From NCBI GenBank assembly GCA_020055645.1, contig CM034547.1:49788909-49852908 (forward strand): a stretch of 64,000 nucleotides of DNA. The letters are read 5' to 3'. The translations under genes were made by a program, and so were the position numbers. Positions within the stretch are counted from its first letter, which is position 1; every line of letters starts with the position of its first letter. Source of the DNA: Tomocerus qinae (taxonomy: Eukaryota; Arthropoda; Collembola; Entomobryomorpha; Tomoceridae). The notes below the pieces were generated by a model, which worked only from the letters and a program-made list of their open reading frames with translations, was not told the DNA's origin and did not search any database. Positions 15,001 through 26,800 of this stretch are shown here, in pieces.

Positions 15001-17798
15001 ATTGAAATTTGAAACTAATCGAGAAAATATGAAAGGATAGAAATGTGGAATAGACCATTATTTTATATAGTTATTGCATTACATTAGCCACTGTCGTTTT
15101 CTCTGGTTGAGTCGGTTAAAGATTGAAAAGTAAGAGGAAGGCCATAGGACATTTAAACTTCATGTACGACCGAGAAAGTCACTGAAGCAGAACAATAATG
15201 TGTATATTGCCATCAGTAAACTGCATCAATAAAATCTAAGTCTAGTCAGAGCGAAGAGGGTAACCCAGTGCTTTTATTCTATTTTAAAGACAAGTGGAAT
15301 AGTATTCCATTGCCTTAGATTGCCTCTATAACATTAGATTGTATTCACTTATGGTTAAACTGTTTTGTTACATAAGAAATAGCATTGGGCATTAGGTACA
15401 GATTCCTGTATTTCTATGTCCCGTTATAGGTAGGTCAATGGTGAACATCTAGTACCTATTTATATTACCTATAAAGTCCTGTGGAGCTATGAAAGTATTA
15501 GTGATAGATTTTTTCAGACTGCTATTGAACACTTAAACTCAGTTATACGTCTGAGTAGTGAAAGGAGTTGTGCAAAAATAGCCGTCCTTTGGCAATGGTC
15601 TATAGTATATAAGAGCAACGGTTCAATTTTCTGGTTTCTGTGTCTACGACTGTAGAACCGGAGCGGAAAACTGCATTTCTTAAGTAAAATGCAGCTGCAG
15701 TTAAAGAAACAATAAAAACAACTCGGATATACTACATTTAGAGTGAGTTAAGTTAAAAGTAATCTACTTGACATAAAAGAAAAGTTTTAGGTAGTTGTTT
15801 GGCAATTGTACAAGATTTTTTCTCTCTTCCTTGTACAAATAAATCCTTTTTTGCGTACCTACCGTGAAACGCGAGACGGGATTTTATTCCTCATTCTTTC
15901 TAATTCATTAGCAGTTGGATATAGTTATTTCCCTTTGGCTATCCCAGACAATTTAGCAAGTGCTGTGCATACCAAGTAGGATTTTGCGTAGAAATGACAT
16001 TTCCAAAAATAAACGTGAAATGAATCTTAAAATTATTGGAGCAATCAGAGAACTTATAGAGAATTGTTATGCTAACGATTGGATAATTACATCAAAGATG
16101 CGAATCGACTTTGCTTAATTGACCAAATCAGTTTTAGGTCGGATTGGTAGGGAAATTTGAAATTATTTTTTATCGAGCGCTCCGCGAAATGAGATTTGAA
16201 TTCTTCATGGTAGATTTTGATTCTATTTTCTATACAAATATTTTGGGTGTATTACGTTTCCTGTCTTTGCACTTACATACACTAGATACAATAGCTACTT
16301 AGCAGATTTACATTGTATAGCAGAATAGTATTATTTTAAGGTCTGGTTATAGAGACACTTATGTAGGAACGCGTAAAACATAGTTAGTAACAAAAGAGAA
16401 GTAGTGGCTTAGTGAGAATTGGGAATAACTATAAATTGGCTTAGTTTCCCATTAGAAAACTATCGAGTGAATGAAAAGAATCTGATGGTAAGTAGAATGC
16501 ATGGGTTACACTAGTACTTCCCGTGTAATCTGTATCTGTAGCTGCTGATCTGTAGAAAGAAAGAAAACGACGAGTTGATGTGAAGATGTTCAAGACTTTG
16601 CTTATGTTAGCCATTTCCATTACCGAGAGCTCTTTTGCCTATTCAAATGGGGATTGAAATGTGGAAACTTTTTCTATCAGGAGATAATGCGAAGGATCTC
16701 TTTCCTTTCCCATATCCCTTAGTCACTTTTAGGAAAAGATTCAATATTTTCCATAGTCCTCCCACTTACATCTATGCAGATACTACAATAGCAGCATGCG
16801 TATACACATGCAGCACAAACTGTAATAAGAATATCAGTATTTATATATGCATGCATTCAATCTAATGGTAACGCTTTGCGTGACTCTGACTACTGAAATG
16901 GAATCAATAGCACCCATACCATCACATAGAAATTCTTTCGCTACAAAACACAGATGCATATACCACATTTCAATACTACACTTCACACTAGGCAATTGCA
17001 AATACCACCACATCATATACGTGTACAAGTACATACTCAACTTCCAGATAAGGCACGAAACCCAAAAAAATGAACGTATCGTTTGTTATGTAATATCTTA
17101 CATGAATATTTTCGACTACAATACACTACATCATATACAATAAATAAGTAACACTACTCGCTAAACGTATTTTCTACATAAGACGATATTTTCAGATGGG
17201 TTTCCTTATACATTTCTTCACCAGGGAAAGTAAAACCCATAATGTCTATAATATATAATACTTAACCTTACAAACATGATATAAGTAGGTACAGAAATAT
17301 TCTGTATTCTTAGCATTGAGTATATTTGTTGTGTACTGGGAATCTACTATTGCTTTCAGCATATTGCTTATATATAGACGTTTTTCTTTCTCTTCAGTTT
17401 AGAAAGAATGTAGGAAGAATGAAAGCTTTCTAACAATTCCCTTGTTATTCACACTTCTAAACTAGATGATTCTGATTGATGACCTTGTCGTTAGAAAGAC
17501 GAATGGAAATGCTATCTACTACTACTATAAATATGCGTAATGATAAACAAGTTTTTTCCTAGATTCCATTCCTTCGTTTGTTTGATACATTTGCTACTAT
17601 ACAGTATTATTAAAACACGAAAGAAAATACTTGTTCAGTCGGAAGTGGAGAATGTACCAAAAAATACAATAGAGCACAAGGGCTGTGAAATGATGTATTA
17701 TGTAGGACAAAAATGATATCTGGGAGTTTAGTAATTAGTATTGTAGTTCTATAGGGCATTTCAGTATAAAAAAATGTAATATCCTTTTGTATTTGCAG
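1..17798 (+). other. Intronic or 5' flanking DNA upstream of the first recognised exon
   Basis: The stretch is AT-rich and no reading frame in it resembles a protein family I recognise. The exon at 17799 starts inside a codon and inside an Ig domain, so at least its 3' part is intron. The exons for signal peptide, Ig1 and the first half of Ig2 should lie upstream. I looked for a half-domain ending in a Cys-containing strand followed by a phase-1 donor and found none. The only structure noted is the hairpin at 8290-8332. The open frames here are short (up to about 100 codons) and have no recognisable motifs. Confidence 0.6.
8290..8332. repeat. Perfect 14-bp stem hairpin with AT-rich loop
   Basis: Bases 8290-8303 (gttatgcaaggttt) are the exact reverse complement of 8319-8332, separated by a 15-base AT-rich loop. 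A second partial copy of gcaagg lies just upstream at 8285-8290. The stem is too short for a typical microRNA precursor. It could be the end of a small decayed element or a chance cruciform. Confidence 0.6.
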
Positions 17799-17999
17799 GA
17801 AACCCTCTGCCTCGCGTGGTGTGGTACCGAAATGGGAAACTCATCGACACGAGTGACTACTTTGAGGATGGAGTGATGAAGAACGATCTTACGATAGGGA
17901 TTCTGGCCCGATCTGATCTTCACGCTGAGCTCACGTGCGAGACATCGAACAATAATATCAGCCGGCCACTTGCCACCACCGTCCATTTGGACATGAACT
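17799..17999 (+). CDS. Sidestep-family adhesion protein, exon for second half of Ig2
   Basis: The exon codes about 66 residues, beginning (G)NPLPRVVWYRNGKL and ending TVHLDMN. It carries the Ig core Trp (VVWYRNG) and the second Ig Cys (AELTCETSNNN), so it is the C-terminal half of an Ig domain whose first Cys lies on an upstream exon. The wording matches the Ig2 domain of insect Sidestep-type receptors, single-pass membrane proteins that act in axon guidance through Beat-family ligands (family knowledge). The acceptor is ttgcag and the donor gtaagt; the exon begins with two bases of a split codon and ends in phase 1. It is followed by an 18.1-kb intron. The paralog cannot be named from this fragment, so no symbol is given. 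Confidence 0.85.
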
Positions 18000-20022
18000 G
18001 TAAGTCCTTCATTTCATTACCGACTTTATTTCCTTCTTGGCAAAGTTATGACTTTTTATCAAAAATCGATACTGATTCAAAGTTTCATACCTAGCACTTT
18101 CGGAGAGAAAGAGATGGTGAAAGGACATTTTCAGATGGAGTACATAATATCCGAGTCCAAGTAGCAGTCAGTCGCTAGTGAATTGTCTATAAAAATGTCC
18201 GCTGGACAATTTTCTCGTTGTCGGGTTGTTCCTTTTGACAAGCTTCTCCTAGTTTACAATGCTTATATCAACTTCCTCTCATATTATTTGGACATTGTAA
18301 GATTGCAACTATACGCAGTAACTGGCTATAAAGATTGAGATGCAATTATGATTGTTTTCGTTGATAAGGAAATCCCTCTAGATTGTACCACGTCGTAAAA
18401 GTGCATAGGGAGTCGAGATACTCCCTTATTACATAGATTTTTCACTCCCACATAATTTTCTGCATTTAAGTGCACTTTCAAACTGTCAGTGAATTAAACC
18501 TCCGTGTTTGAAAAACTCTATTTTATTACAGTAGTTAAGGGAATTGATCGATTTTGTGTATTCTTACGTCATAGCATACCTACATGTACATGTGGTTCAA
18601 TAAATATTTGTAGTAGCTAGCAGGGTTAGTCATTCAGATAGGCACATGACATACAAATGCATTATTGCACATAATTCATCAGAAGTACAAGTTATTGTTA
18701 GTTTGATAAAAGTATGTGTATATAGTCGGAAGGAATTGACAGGGCGTCCACCTCTATGTGTCCACTTTCCAAATTCCCCTCACTCCATTCTTTGTCGATG
18801 GATAGCCGATTATGTCATTATTATTGTCGCATCAGCATCAAATGATTGTATTGAAGAGGCTGGGAGGGGTTCTTCCACTTTCACGTTACTTTCTCTCAAT
18901 TGTGATTGCCACGAGGAGAATTCTCATAAGTAACGAAGACCTTCACTTTACTTTCCCATACTTCCGCTCCTATCTATCTTGAATCAGAGTTGCCTTCTGT
19001 AGGTGCCTCTATTGACTCCGAGTTTTGTTATATTTACCGTCCCCTCACTTACTTAGGAGATATGGCGGAACAAATAACGACAGACCTATATATAGTTTGT
19101 TATCATACCTTAGTCTACTAGCGCAGGAATGGAGGTAGGTTATGATGGGATGTGAGTTGTGGTCCTTCCTAGTGAGAAAGTCACAGAATTACAGAGTAAC
19201 ATTTCTTCCTGCCTATCTAACAAAGTGAAGTTGACCAAAGTTGTCGAAACTCGACTCAGTTCAACTCAATATGAGTGAATGGGAAAAAGTTAACTTTTCC
19301 AAAGAGGAAAAGTGAAAAGACACGAGACAAGCTAAACACCTAACGAACAAGAACTAAGATACATCACTTCAAGATACATCTGAAACTCACCATTTACTTG
19401 CACTCAACTCTTCTATCTCTCTTCTATAATGTGGTGCACATCCCAAAACTCACTACTACTCAAGTAGCCAATGTCAATATGCTTCCGGATGATTTACTTG
19501 TAACCAGTGAAGAGTAGAACAAATACATCTACCTACTGGGAACCAAACTACAACTCTCCCAACTCACTTCGGTCAAATCAGTCACTTTATTTACTCTCTT
19601 CAAAATCAATGCCATTTTACAATAATGCCACTATTCCACATCCAAGTTAAAAAATATAAACAGAATAGTTTTCAATGCGTGTAACATTCTTAAAATACCA
19701 TCTCTCAAATATCCAGTTTTTCAGATAAATATTCAAGTTTCTTCTACAAGCAGGTTAAGTCTTTATTGCATAAATATTGAAATATGCCGATTGATTTTAG
19801 GTACAATGAGGCTTACATTTTTGATCAATTACATGTTAATTACAGTTTGACATATTTCATAAAATTCTTTCGAACGCTTAAAAGCTCTTGTTCAATTTTG
19901 TTATACCGCACACATTAGGAATGGTAGACGCATTGCTTGAAATTTGCGGGCTTAAAGGCAATGTATGCGTTTGCAATTACTAATATTTTGTACTAAATAC
20001 ATTAGAAAATCGGGCAAAATAT

Positions 20023-20043
20023 TTATTATTATTATTATTATTA
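20023..20043 (-). repeat. (TTA)7 microsatellite, 3' tail of the non-LTR element
   Basis: There are seven uninterrupted TTA units on the plus strand, which read TAA on the element strand, directly after the 3' UTR of the minus-strand element. Simple-repeat tails in place of poly(A) are common in several non-LTR clades and mark the 3' insertion boundary here. Confidence 0.75.
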
Positions 20044-20305
20044 ATCATCGCATAGTCGCATTTATTAACAAAAAATCAGTTTGAACAAATTAAGTCATGC
20101 CAATTTCCCTCGGGCGAGGGCTATTAGATTGTCAAGGGATAGTTTTATGTGGACAATCAATTTGTGTATATTAGCATTATTCAAGTTTCACTTAGTTTTT
20201 AGAATTAGAGTAATACACATTTTAAAATTAGATTATTAGCTAATACCATTATCAGTCAAAAAAATGAATTATTATTAACAATTCAGTAGTACAGTAGTAT
20301 TAATG

Positions 20306-22708
20306 TTATTTTTGTTGATTAAGTAGAATTTTAAATACAGTTTTTTTAAATAAAACATACGAATCTAGGTCCTTAACATTCCTAGGTAATGAATTCCATA
20401 ACATTATAGACCGAAATTGAAAGCAGGCTTGTCCCGTCATTGACTTAGGAGTGAAGTTACAAGATAGGTTCATAGGGTACCTAGTGTCGAAACTAAGGGA
20501 GTCCTTTTGAAACACAAACATATGTTGAAAACTATCAATATTACCATATTTTATAATTTTATAAAGTATACATAAAGTTCTATAGTCACACAATTGCGAA
20601 GGGAATAGCCATTTTAAGTCGTTAGTAATTTCGGCTGCTATACTATCATGTTTACTCTTTTCAAGTACTAGCCTAGCAAGCGTTCTAATTACTTTTTCTA
20701 TAATTTTTAAATACTTTTTACTAGCCACTCCCCATACACAAGACATATACCGAATTACAGATATAACTAGTGCATTTCCGAACATAATAAGTGTATTTTT
20801 GTCAAAATACATTCGAATGCTATATAGTTCCCTTATACGTATATAACAGGCTGTAGCAATGTTATTAATATGTACTGACCAGTTAAGTTTCCTATCCAAG
20901 GTAATGCCGAGACACTTAACGAAGTCAGATGAGATTACAACATCATTACCAATTTGAAGAGTAATAGAACCAATACAGCGGTGGTTAAAATCACTTGCAA
21001 ATAAAATTAACTTAGTTTTCTCGCCTTTAATTACCAGTTCATTGTCGTTTGCCCACTTAGTTACTGCATTCATGTCTTCGTAAACTTTTGTTTTTAGTTC
21101 ATCCATATTATCTTTTGTACCTGTTGCTACCAAATTGGTATCATCAGCAAAAAGATAAGTAGTTGAATGAGTAGCTTGTTCGGGAAGGTCATTTACATAT
21201 AAAGAGAAGAAAACTGGACCAAGTACGTCCCCTTGGGGCCAACCAATAAATGAGTCAACTACATCAGAATTCTGGTTATTCATACTTACATATTGCTTGC
21301 GTTGTGAACAAAAGTTTCTCACCCAGAAATCGGAGATGCCCATAGTTTTTATTTTGCACATTAGCTTTTCTCTAGGTACTGAGGGAAATGCATTAGCTAT
21401 GTCTAGCACAATCATAACACAGATCAGGCCTTTGTCCAGTTTGGAGAGAATATAGTTGGTGAGAGCCAGAATGCAATGTTCAGTGGAGTAACCTTTTCTG
21501 AATCCGTATTGTTGTTCACTTAAGATCTTATTTTCCTGTAGATAGGCACTTAACTTTCGCTCGTATATTTTTCCAAGGATCAGCGAGAAGTTTGGACACA
21601 CACTTACGGGTCGGAAGTCACTTGGTGAAGTTGGATTCTTGCATTTAGGAACAGGCACTATTTTTGAGATCTTCAGTTGATCAGGTACGATTCCAGTTGA
21701 GAAGGATAAGTTGCAAAATTCCAAGATTACGTCAGAGACCACCGGCATAGGTAGCATTGTGTCAATCATTTTTTTACTTACACCAGTTATGTCCGGATAG
21801 TCTGATTGTTTCTTCTTCATACTCCTCCAAGCCACCACTAGATCACTCTTTGTTACTGATTTTACATAAAAATCATCAATATTTTCTGGTTTTTCGGCAG
21901 CGTCATGGTGTAAGGTATCGCACACAATTCCATTGTTGAAGGCAACATCTCTGTAGTGTATATTTAGATCGTTGACATCGACTTCAGGGCTGTCGTGGTT
22001 ATTTTTGGTAGCGATAAAATTGTTGTAGGTCTGCCACGCACCATGTTTACTAATTTCTTCAGTGAATTTGTTCTTTATGCTCATCTGAATTTGACGTCGT
22101 ATTTTCTTTGAATTCCGTTTGGTTTCTTGTAGTTCATCAGGATTGTTTGATAACTTCCATTTGTTATAGAGGAACTTGTTATATTTGATCAGCTGTTTGG
22201 TTTCATTAGACAGTACAACTCGAATATCCTTGTCTTGAATAGAGCGGGTAGTTAATGGAGCACAAGCGTTGAAACTAGTTAGAATAGAATCCCGAATAAT
22301 GGTAAACAAATCATCAGGGTTAAGATTTTGAGATAGCGAGGTTAATGAATCGATTCTTTCGTTAAAGATTGTGTAGAATTTTTTCCAGTCAACTTTGTTA
22401 TAATTTCTGAATAAAATTATACGCTTTTCTTTTTTAGTCACGGTAATGTTGGTAGTAATTGATGTAAATAAATGATCAGAAATATACTGGTTACTTACAG
22501 AGGCTGATATATCAAGGGCATCACTTACTATTATGTGATCAATAAGACTTTTCTCTCTTGTCGGCTCCGTCACAATTTGCTTTAAAGAATGTCGATTTAA
22601 AGTTGCGTTAAATTTCTTTGAAGTAGCGTCGCAGGAAAGCAAGTCGATATTGAAGTCTCCAAGGATATAAAATTGTTTCTTACATTTTGTAATAAACTGT
22701 AGTAATTT
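20306..22708 (-). CDS. Non-LTR retrotransposon ORF2, end of endonuclease plus reverse transcriptase
   Basis: This frame codes for the polyprotein that nicks target DNA and copies element RNA at the nick. It opens just after a stop at 22709-22711, without its own start codon, and begins with the endonuclease strand containing GDFNID (coded near 22650); SDHL follows. From the leucine codon at 22642 it runs 778 codons. The reverse transcriptase core follows: PSDFRPVSV, a QQYGFRKGYST segment, motif A with VLDIANAF, motif B as GWPQGDVLGP where GVPQGS is more usual, and motif C FADD at about residues 498-501 (21140-21151). The C-terminal region ends around LWNSLPRNVKDL and is typical of CR1-like elements. 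Catalytic aspartates are intact and no internal stop is seen. The upstream endonuclease part is in another frame, so this copy cannot make full ORF2 by normal translation. Confidence 0.9.
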   Translation of the reverse strand, partial: KLLQFITKCKKQFYILGDFNIDLLSCDATSKKFNATLNRHSLKQIVTEPTREKSLIDHIIVSDALDISASVSNQYISDHLFTSITTNITVTKKEKRIILFRNYNKVDWKKFYTIFNERIDSLTSLSQNLNPDDLFTIIRDSILTSFNACAPLTTRSIQDKDIRVVLSNETKQLIKYNKFLYNKWKLSNNPDELQETKRNSKKIRRQIQMSIKNKFTEEISKHGAWQTYNNFIATKNNHDSPEVDVNDLNIHYRDVAFNNGIVCDTLHHDAAEKPENIDDFYVKSVTKSDLVVAWRSMKKKQSDYPDITGVSKKMIDTMLPMPVVSDVILEFCNLSFSTGIVPDQLKISKIVPVPKCKNPTSPSDFRPVSVCPNFSLILGKIYERKLSAYLQENKILSEQQYGFRKGYSTEHCILALTNYILSKLDKGLICVMIVLDIANAFPSVPREKLMCKIKTMGISDFWVRNFCSQRKQYVSMNNQNSDVVDSFIGWPQGDVLGPVFFSLYVNDLPEQATHSTTYLFADDTNLVATGTKDNMDELKTKVYEDMNAVTKWANDNELVIKGEKTKLILFASDFNHRCIGSITLQIGNDVVISSDFVKCLGITLDRKLNWSVHINNIATACYIRIRELYSIRMYFDKNTLIMFGNALVISVIRYMSCVWGVASKKYLKIIEKVIRTLARLVLEKSKHDSIAAEITNDLKWLFPSQLCDYRTLCILYKIIKYGNIDSFQHMFVFQKDSLSFDTRYPMNLSCNFTPKSMTGQACFQFRSIMLWNSLPRNVKDLDSYVLFKKTVFKILLNQQK

Positions 22709-23103
22709 TCAAGATTATGAAGGTCATTGGGAAGAGCTTTTGGTCTGTACACACAGCAAACTATAAATGATTTGTAATATTTATATTGGAAGGAAGCACA
22801 TAAAAATTCGATCGATGTGGGATGTTTCCAATCATGGGTGTCAATTTCAATTACGTTAACTTTTAAAATTGAGTTATAGATAATAGCAACTCCCCCGCCT
22901 CTTGCCTCCCTATCTTTGCGAATCATTTTTAGTGAAGGATCAAGAGAACAGTTATCAGTGGGTAAAAGCCATGATTCGGTGATACATAAAATAGTTATGT
23001 TTAGGTTATTTATCATGTTTTGTATTTGTACTAACTTTGGTTTGATAGATCTCGTGTTTTGTTGGCCAATCAGAAGTGGTACCGTTCGCAGCTGGGAGTT
23101 GAG
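22597..23103 (-). CDS. Non-LTR retrotransposon ORF2, N-terminal endonuclease part
   Basis: This is the N-terminal portion of an apurinic-type endonuclease. It shows NTRSIKPK near the start, the catalytic Glu in CITESWL, RGGGVAIIY and CCVYRPK. The domain should continue to GDFN, but that strand is coded in the next frame, so a one-base shift lies at about 22690-22708. Sequence in this frame below about 22690 is meaningless overrun. The frame is open directly after the ORF1 TGA (23104-23106), and its first in-frame ATG is only at 23016, inside the domain. An ATG overlapping the ORF1 stop (ATGA) lies in a different frame that closes after about 33 codons. Confidence 0.8.
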   Translation of the reverse strand, partial: LNSQLRTVPLLIGQQNTRSIKPKLVQIQNMINNLNITILCITESWLLPTDNCSLDPSLKMIRKDREARGGGVAIIYNSILKVNVIEIDTHDWKHPTSIEFLCASFQYKYYKSFIVCCVYRPKALPNDLHNLENYYSLLQNVRNNFISLETSISTCFPATLLQRNLTQL

Positions 23104-23891
23104 TCATGAATTGTTTTCTGAATCTGCCATTTCTGTGTCCAGTGGTATTTCGGTCTTCTTCTTTTTGGATTTCTTGGTTTTCGAAGATTGTTCACTGCTA
23201 TTTTTCCTTTTATTGGTAATACGTGTTCGATGGGCAATTGGAGTGGATAGTGCTTCTTTTTGCTGGGCTGCGGTGAGGTCTCTGCGAACTGAAATTCCTT
23301 TTAACTCTGTTATATTTTTTAATTTCTTGCAATTAGTGAATGCAGTTCTGTTGGCAATAGAGCAGTTGAGTCTAAGTCTGATAGGTCTAGGTTTTGTTGC
23401 ATCCGGTTTCAGTTGCCCAATTCTTTCGCAGTATTGGATTAAATCAATGTCTGGAAGGATTATTGATAGTAAGTGTCCGAGAATTGGATTGCCATTTCCG
23501 TCATCTTCTTCACTTATTCCAAAGAATATCAGGTTGTTTTTACGTAGTATACGATCAGTGATTTCGTTTACTTGATTTTGCTCGATTTTATTGGTGGAAA
23601 TAAGGTTGACTTGTTCGTCCAGTCGATTAACTTTTTCTTCAATCAAGGCGATATTGTTGTTAAGGGATTTGTTTTCTTTGGACAAGTTCGTGACCGTGGC
23701 TTTAAGCGTTTCGAAATCTGAACGAAGGGCTTTCTGCTCTTCCAAAATAGTGTCAAGTTTATCCAATTTGTCAAGCTTTGCCAGAATTAATTTTTCAGTA
23801 GAAGTTGGCTCAGGATTAGGTTGGGATTAGGTTGTGAATGCGATCCGTGGGCATGACTACTTTTTAGTGGTGATCGTGGGGTGGGGGCCAT
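23104..23891 (-). CDS. Non-LTR retrotransposon ORF1 (RNA-binding protein), frame-broken
   Basis: ORF1 proteins coat element RNA as chaperones. The ATG at 23891-23889 begins MAPTPRSPLKSS. That frame is lost at an 11-bp tandem duplication (23813-23834), after which the main frame runs on to 23104. It shows a heptad-rich coiled coil (roughly the first 60 residues after 23766), then a compact domain starting NLIFFGISEEDDGN and containing RLRLNCSIANRTAF, similar to the RNA-binding region of L1/CR1-type ORF1 proteins. A lysine-rich tail (KKSKKKK) looks like a nuclear or nucleolar signal. No CCHC zinc knuckle is present. It precedes ORF2 in the same frame, separated by one TGA. Confidence 0.75.
23813..23834. 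repeat. 11-bp tandem duplication inside ORF1
   Basis: The 11-mer ggattaggttg occurs twice head to tail (23813-23823 and 23824-23834). Eleven is not a multiple of three, and the reading frame of ORF1 switches exactly here, so this is the most likely inactivating change in ORF1. Confidence 0.8.
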
Positions 23892-26800
23892 GTTAAAGGT
23901 GAATTTATAATTGAGGAACGAATCAGATTCAATTATAAATTAGAATTATTTTATTTTCACTAGTCGTTAGTGTATATTCAATTTAAATTTAGAAAAAAAA
24001 TTTTAGAGATAAAAGTTAGACCCACCAACTTTCAAGCGCCCCGCCAACCTTATATTTGAGGTAGATTTTCTAGTCCTTGGGAGCTTAATGGAAAGTAATT
24101 ATGAAGTAGCAGTTAAGTGATATAATTATTATTATGTTTTCAAATCTATACCTTTATTGTTTATATACAGCCTTATAATTTAATCTGTATATTGTGGAAT
24201 CAGGAACATATTGTGAGTCATGAATTAAAACTATCGGGACTATCACCAGACAAATCCTGCTATTTTGCTCATGATACAAATGTCAGAGTTTAATAAATAT
24301 CCAGATAAGGAATATAGTGTAAACGTTTCAACGTTTTCATTAAATGATTCAATAGAACTTCCCTCAGCTCTTGTACCACATTTTATTCTGTTCCATGAAC
24401 CGGTGTCATTGTGTATGTAACTGGGGCATATATCTTACCCTGTACACGTGGAAAGTACCAAACAATGGGAAATGTTTTATTTTACAAGTAAATCCTCTAA
24501 GTCCATAGAGGGACAAAACAAGGACGCAGATTTTCAGGCTCACTGGTTTTAAATACCTGCTTCGGGGCTTCTATGGATATTTTCTTGGTAGGATTTTGAA
24601 TTGTGCGTTACGGGGCTCATAATCCTACATCTATATTATTCCTATTTCAATTTCTGTATTTCTTATCTAAGCATTACATTATGTATATATTTTTCTACCA
24701 AACTTATTGCCCACAGAAGTATTAAAGCAACCAGAGAGAGAATGTACAATAGTATCTATGAGATTTAAATACCTATTTTAGTTCGGAGAATTTTAGTCCG
24801 TCCCATTTTCGCTTCGGTAAGTAGAGAACGAAGAATATCTCGTGAATTATGTGACTCGTTTAAAGATGCTTAGAACAGGGAAGCACCATCATTGAATTTT
24901 TCAACGAAAAGCAATTTCTTTGATCACAGATCTCTAAAGACATTTTTATAGTACATTTTCATATTTTAAATGTTTAGTTGTATCGAAATGTCCTTTGATG
25001 ACTATTTCTTTATAATGATGATATTATTATGTGTATGTATTTTGCCAATTTTGCTTTTTCCTTGATTTCTCTCATCATCATCATTTGAAGGACCAAGTTG
25101 ATCTACTTGTTAAATCTGTGTATGTAAATACAGTCAATTTTAATTTTCCTAAAGTCGCAGTGATTAGTAATTGGCCCAAGCAATATAATTTAAACAAAAT
25201 ACTAAATTCTACTAAAGTACAGTTCCTAAGTACTATATCTAGATTAATGTAATGAAGTACTTTCCCCACTAGCGCCAGTATAGTATATTTAGTTGTTTTA
25301 ATAATATTTTGCACATGCATCCTTTTATGTGTTTAGTAAGTTGTTTGGCTGTTAGTGGTTGTGCGAGAGTGAATATTGCGGTGTGGTAGTTTTGCTGTGG
25401 TGAAATCTATGTAAGTTTCTACCTTTAACTTATCGTTAGTAAGGTTTAGTTTTCCCACAGTTGTTGGTTCATGTGATGTAAGTGAAAGCACATCGAGGAT
25501 AGAGTGAAACGTAGTCCCACATCGTTTTCTGTATGTATTTTTGGTTCTGGTTGCGGCTTCGTTTCGTGAGATAGAAAATCCGGCTCGAGTCCCTAAAGAT
25601 TTTTCGTGTGCGTTTGAAAGACTGATTGATTCCCATGCATGTCAGTCAGTTACACACGGAGTAATCTGGCTCTTAGCTCCCATGGACTTTCACCGTGCAT
25701 TTCCATGCTCTCAAAAGTTTATATTAAAATGCACATTCCCTGCAAAGGTAGCCCCAGATATATATTATAAGGCTGAATATGTACTATTTGAATGGTAGTG
25801 GAATATAATTAGGTAGCTAGTACTTACAGGGATACAAAAATATTATGTAGATACCTCTTTTCGCTGCATTAAGGAAACTGAAATAAAATCTCAAGTGTAG
25901 TTTTTTGGTCAGATTTAACTACCCTTACTGTATCTTGGTCTGCGAGTATGGTTACCACGAAATGGTTTTCAAGTTTTGTTGGGAAAAATCCGTTTCTAGA
26001 TCGGTTTTCATGGAGTAATAAGCAATAATGTAATAGTGTATTACAATCTAATTTCTGCGAATGGAGATACAGGAGCTGTAACAAAAACGACATGTTCATA
26101 GCCCAGAGTAATGCAAAAATATGGATCAAATTATAGTGCATGTACCTATACAAGTAACTATTGAATATTATCTATCCGTATGTCATGTTGGAGAGCTTGA
26201 GTCATGTAATGTAGTTTGCTTCTGACCTAAAAAATCAGCTCTTGCAATTTTCCTAGCCATGATATTATGGAAGTTTTTCCAGTTCACTTGCAGTATAGTG
26301 TTCCACTTTGGTTTCTAAATCAAGTTGAGTGTACTGGGTTTGACTTGACTGCTTTTCACTCTGACATATGTACATGGAAAGTACGTAGTTTTTTCCGATT
26401 ACATTAGATTAACTGTAGATGTATAGTAGTTCAATTGCATATAACTTTATTATGGAATCAAAATGTGCACATTTAATGCTTTAGTACGAATTTTGATGTG
26501 ATATTTGATATACAATCTTATTTTACATGGAAAATCAAGAAGTTTTACTCAGTACACTTAAGGTACTTCCAGTGTACAAGCAACAACATTCTTGCAGCCT
26601 GTAGCCTTGTATGTATGCATATAAATTGCACTTTCCAGGCTGAATGGCACTATTTGCAAACCTTATTGATGACTGCCTTCAATAAGGGACAAAGTTGCAT
26701 TAATGACAAAATAACATTGATTTTTTTCTGAAAGTTTTTGCGACGCGAGAAAATGAAAAATGTTTTGTGCCATTCTGTAGTGTCCTTGCATGGTGAATAT

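Larger units (their letters stand above)
20023..24060 (-). mobile_element. Non-LTR retrotransposon, CR1/Jockey-like, near full length, inactivated by frame breaks
   Basis: On the minus strand the order is 5' leader (about 24060-23892), ORF1 (23891-23104), ORF2 endonuclease plus reverse transcriptase (23103-20306), 3' UTR (20305-20044) and a (TTA)7 tail (20043-20023). The reverse transcriptase with FADD, the apurinic-type endonuclease and a coiled-coil ORF1 define a LINE. The ORF2 C-terminus, ending around LWNSLPRNVKDL, resembles CR1, L2 and Daphne-type elements; no RNase H domain is seen. The clade is inferred and the 5' edge approximate. No clear target-site duplication was found. ORF1 is broken by an 11-bp duplication and the endonuclease by a shift near 22690-22708. 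The copy lies antisense in the host intron. Confidence 0.85.

Noticed and set aside
22916..23575. 219-codon plus-strand open frame
   Set aside because: It is the complementary shadow of the LINE ORF1 and the start of ORF2; no protein-like motif of its own.
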